From Flavobacterium gyeonganense (GTDB taxonomy: Bacteria; Bacteroidota; Bacteroidia; Flavobacteriales; Flavobacteriaceae): a stretch of 64,000 bases of DNA. The stretch is from the NCBI RefSeq assembly GCF_029625295.1, contig NZ_CP121112.1, forward strand, positions 1,364,001 through 1,428,000, in the 5' to 3' direction. Within the stretch, counting starts at the first letter, position 1; every line of letters starts with the position of its first letter. The position numbers and the translations under genes are program-made. Positions 62,112 to 64,000 of this stretch are shown here, piece after piece. The notes below the pieces were generated by a model. The model had not been told where the DNA came from and made no database searches. It was given only the letters and a program-made list of their open reading frames with translations.

Positions 62112-63338
62112 ATGAAAGATTTATTGCAACAATTCGAAAATAAAGAACCTGAAATTGTTTTCAACTGGAAAGATTCCGAAACGGAAGCCGAAGGCTGGAC
62201 TGTCATTAATTCACTTCGCGGTGGAGCTGCCGGAGGCGGAACCAGAATGAGAAAAGGCCTTGACATGAACGAGGTTTTATCATTGGCAAAAACAATGGAA
62301 GTAAAATTCTCCGTCTCAGGTCCTGCAATTGGAGGCGCTAAATCCGGAATTAATTTTGATCCGAACGATCCGCGTAAAAAAGGCGTATTACAACGTTGGT
62401 ACAAAGCCGTTTCGCCTTTATTAAAAAGCTATTACGGAACCGGAGGCGATTTGAATGTTGATGAAATACATGAAGTAATACCGATGACCGAAGAATGTGG
62501 CGTGTGGCATCCGCAGGAAGGCGTTTTTAACGGACATTTTAAACCAACAGAAGCTGACAAAATCAACCGCATTGGTCAATTGCGTCAGGGCGTTATAAAA
62601 GTAATTGAAAATCCTAAGTTCTCTCCTGATGTAACCAGAAAATATACTGTCGCTGATATGATTACCGGCTTTGGTGTTGCTGAGGCTGTTCGCCATTTTT
62701 ATGCAACTTACGGCGGCGATATCAAAGGTAAAAAAGCAATTGTACAGGGATTTGGGAATGTAGGTTCGGCTGCTGCTTTTTATCTGGCAGAAATGGGCGC
62801 GAAAGTTATTGGCATTATTGACCGCGATGGAGGCTTAATCAAAGAAGAGGGTTTTACTTTTGAAGAAATAAGAACTTTGTTTTTAAATAAGGACGGAAAC
62901 AAATTAGTAGCCGATAATATGATTCCGTTTGATGAAATCAACTCAAAAATCTGGACGATTGGCGCAGAAATCTTTACCCCTTGTGCAGCTTCAAGATTGG
63001 TTACTCAGGCTCAAATTGACAGTTTAATTGTAAACGGTTTAGAAGTAATTTCGTGCGGAGCTAATGTTCCTTTTGCGGATAAAGAAATTTTCTTCGGATC
63101 GATCATGGAAGAAGTGGATCATAAAGTAAGTCTAATTCCAGATTTTATTTCGAATTGCGGAATGGCGAGGGTTTTTGCTTATTTTATGGAGAAAAAAGTT
63201 CAGATGACAGATGAGGCTATTTTTAACGACACATCGGAAATTATAAAAAATGCGATTGTAAAAGCGCATGCTTTGAATCCGTCAAAAACCAATATAAGTG
63301 CAACTGCCTTTGAAATTGCATTGAAACAATTAGTGTAA
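62112..63338 (+). CDS. Glu/Leu/Phe/Val dehydrogenase
   Basis: A 408-residue oxidative deaminase. The N-terminal substrate domain has SLRGGAAGGGTRMRKG and the catalytic-lysine region SGPAIGGAKSGINFDP. The NAD domain has KKAIVQGFGNVGSAAAFYLAEMGAKVIGIIDRDG. It interconverts an L-amino acid and its 2-oxo acid with ammonia and NAD(P). Glutamate versus leucine preference is not clear: GGAKSG departs from the usual GGGKGG, so I leave the substrate open. Single gene with promoter and a long terminator. Confidence 0.9.
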   Translation: MKDLLQQFENKEPEIVFNWKDSETEAEGWTVINSLRGGAAGGGTRMRKGLDMNEVLSLAKTMEVKFSVSGPAIGGAKSGINFDPNDPRKKGVLQRWYKAVSPLLKSYYGTGGDLNVDEIHEVIPMTEECGVWHPQEGVFNGHFKPTEADKINRIGQLRQGVIKVIENPKFSPDVTRKYTVADMITGFGVAEAVRHFYATYGGDIKGKKAIVQGFGNVGSAAAFYLAEMGAKVIGIIDRDGGLIKEEGFTFEEIRTLFLNKDGNKLVADNMIPFDEINSKIWTIGAEIFTPCAASRLVTQAQIDSLIVNGLEVISCGANVPFADKEIFFGSIMEEVDHKVSLIPDFISNCGMARVFAYFMEKKVQMTDEAIFNDTSEIIKNAIVKAHALNPSKTNISATAFEIALKQLV

Positions 63339-63358
63339 TTTTTTATACACTTATATTA

Positions 63359-63392
63359 AATAACGAGCTAAAACTTTAGCTCGTTATTTTTT
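63359..63392 (+). terminator. Terminator of the amino-acid dehydrogenase gene
   Basis: The 14-bp arms AATAACGAGCTAAA (63359-63372) and TTTAGCTCGTTATT (63375-63388) are perfect and are followed by T. Confidence 0.93.
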
Positions 63393-63395
63393 AGA

Positions 63396-63476
63396 TTTAA
63401 CCGCAAAGCTCGCAAAGGGTTTACGCAAAGGGCGCAAAGTTCCTTGCATAAGACTCTTGCGAGCCTTGCGGTTAAA
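63396..63476. repeat. Imperfect palindrome with four CGCAAAG units
   Basis: CGCAAAG occurs at 63402, 63411, 63424 and 63433. The right half (63454-63476) ends CTTGCGAGCCTTGCGGTTAAA, the near-exact reverse complement of the left end. It lies between the dehydrogenase terminator and the tonB-like gene. Confidence 0.9.
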
Positions 63477-63555
63477 TTCTCTCTTTGCTTCTAAACAATT
63501 TTTAGTACTTTTAGACGTTTTTACTAAAATATACATTACAAAATTCAGAATCAAA

Positions 63556-64000
63556 ATGACTTCTACGGATTCTTCAGATAAAAAGAAATCACTATTAATC
63601 TCTACTGCAATTTATGGTTTGCTGTTATTGCTGTTGTTTTTTATACGTTTCTGGCCTCCTTATAATCCTGAAAATAATGCAGCACTAGCCGAAGGCGGTG
63701 GTGGCGGTGGTGTTACACTGAATTTTGGTGACAGTGATTTGGGTTCTGGTGCTAACTATAAAAGTGAAGTTCTGGATGTAAAAAACAATGTAAAACAAGC
63801 ACCTGCAAAAGCCACTCCTGAAGAAGAAGCTATCATTACTCAGGAAAACACAACCGCAGATAACGATGTTGTTATTCCAACAAAAGAAAAGCCCAAAAAA
63901 CCTGTTCCGGTAGAAAAACCGGTTACAAAACCTGTTCCTGAAAAACCTAAAGTTTCGAATTCTACCAATGATGCTCTATCCAGCATTTTAAAAGGTTCAA
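63556..64000 (+). CDS. Energy transducer TonB, N-terminal part (cut by window end)
   Basis: The frame from ATG 63556 is open to the right edge (148 codons). It starts with a cytoplasmic MTSTDSSDKKKS, then one membrane segment (LLISTAIYGLLLLLLFFIRF), a Gly-rich EGGGGGG, and a Pro/Lys-rich periplasmic linker (KEKPKKPVPVEKPVTKPVPEKPK). This layout is that of TonB, which transmits proton-motive force to SusC and TonB-dependent receptors. The C-terminal TonB domain is beyond the window. exbB/exbD are not upstream in the window. Confidence 0.85.
   Translation, partial: MTSTDSSDKKKSLLISTAIYGLLLLLLFFIRFWPPYNPENNAALAEGGGGGGVTLNFGDSDLGSGANYKSEVLDVKNNVKQAPAKATPEEEAIITQENTTADNDVVIPTKEKPKKPVPVEKPVTKPVPEKPKVSNSTNDALSSILKGS

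Overview
The window reads as a stretch of chromosome from a Flavobacterium-like member of the Bacteroidota. Signs of this are the low GC, a SusC/SusD pair, many TonB-linked outer-membrane proteins, lipoproteins with Bacteroidota-type lipoboxes, promoters with the TAnnTTTG -7 box, an RlmB/RarA/RadC/ObgE/GcvP housekeeping set, and intergenic heptamer and palindromic repeats. I saw no rRNA, tRNA, insertion sequence, prophage or CRISPR array. The window cuts a gene at each end: an Omp85-like barrel protein on the left and a TonB protein on the right.

Layout. 1-6.1 kb: partial Omp85-like protein, then a SusC/SusD pair. 6.2-14.5 kb: rlmB, a rhomboid protease, rarA, a tight radC / HAD nucleotidase / secreted-protein operon, a DUF1287 lipoprotein, a frameshifted Mpl-type Mur ligase and a TPR protein. 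14.6-23.4 kb: a 2158-residue alpha-2-macroglobulin carrying a TonB-receptor plug module, convergent with an S46 dipeptidyl-peptidase. 23.5-27.2 kb: hpt-adk-CNNM-obgE unit. 27.3-36.9 kb: PQQ-type sugar dehydrogenase lipoprotein, TonB-dependent receptor, purK, purE, a ParE-type toxin-antitoxin pair, a frameshifted M3 peptidase and a SanA-like protein. 37-46.7 kb (accessory): CPA1 antiporter, two paralogous ~519-residue proteins of unknown function, a GbsR/MarR regulator with a small-membrane-protein / TIGR01777 / SRPBCC cluster, a 135-residue protein of unknown function, and a UbiA-like membrane protein. 46.9-64 kb: gcvP, GH30 xylanase, KAS III, methyltransferase-GT2-MlaE-MlaF, SprT, SDR, M28 peptidase, acyl-CoA dehydrogenase, chalcone-isomerase-like protein, GH10 xylanase, Glu/Leu/Phe/Val dehydrogenase and TonB.

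How the genes work together. SusC/SusD, the TonB receptor and TonB are the outer-membrane import machinery. The GH30 and GH10 lipoproteins point to glucuronoxylan degradation. The S46, M28 and M3 peptidases handle peptides. The regulator at 41.9 kb has an identical 9-bp-arm palindrome before its own gene and before the next transcription unit, so it probably controls both.

Most unusual features: (i) a SusC-like carboxypeptidase-regulatory plus plug module sitting where the bait region of an alpha-2-macroglobulin should be; (ii) a conserved, apparently structured 5' leader shared by one of the two ~519-residue paralogs and by the 135-residue gene 4 kb away, suggesting an undescribed co-regulated system; (iii) two housekeeping genes each broken by one missing A in an A7 run; (iv) several families of intergenic palindromes and 7-bp tandem repeats.
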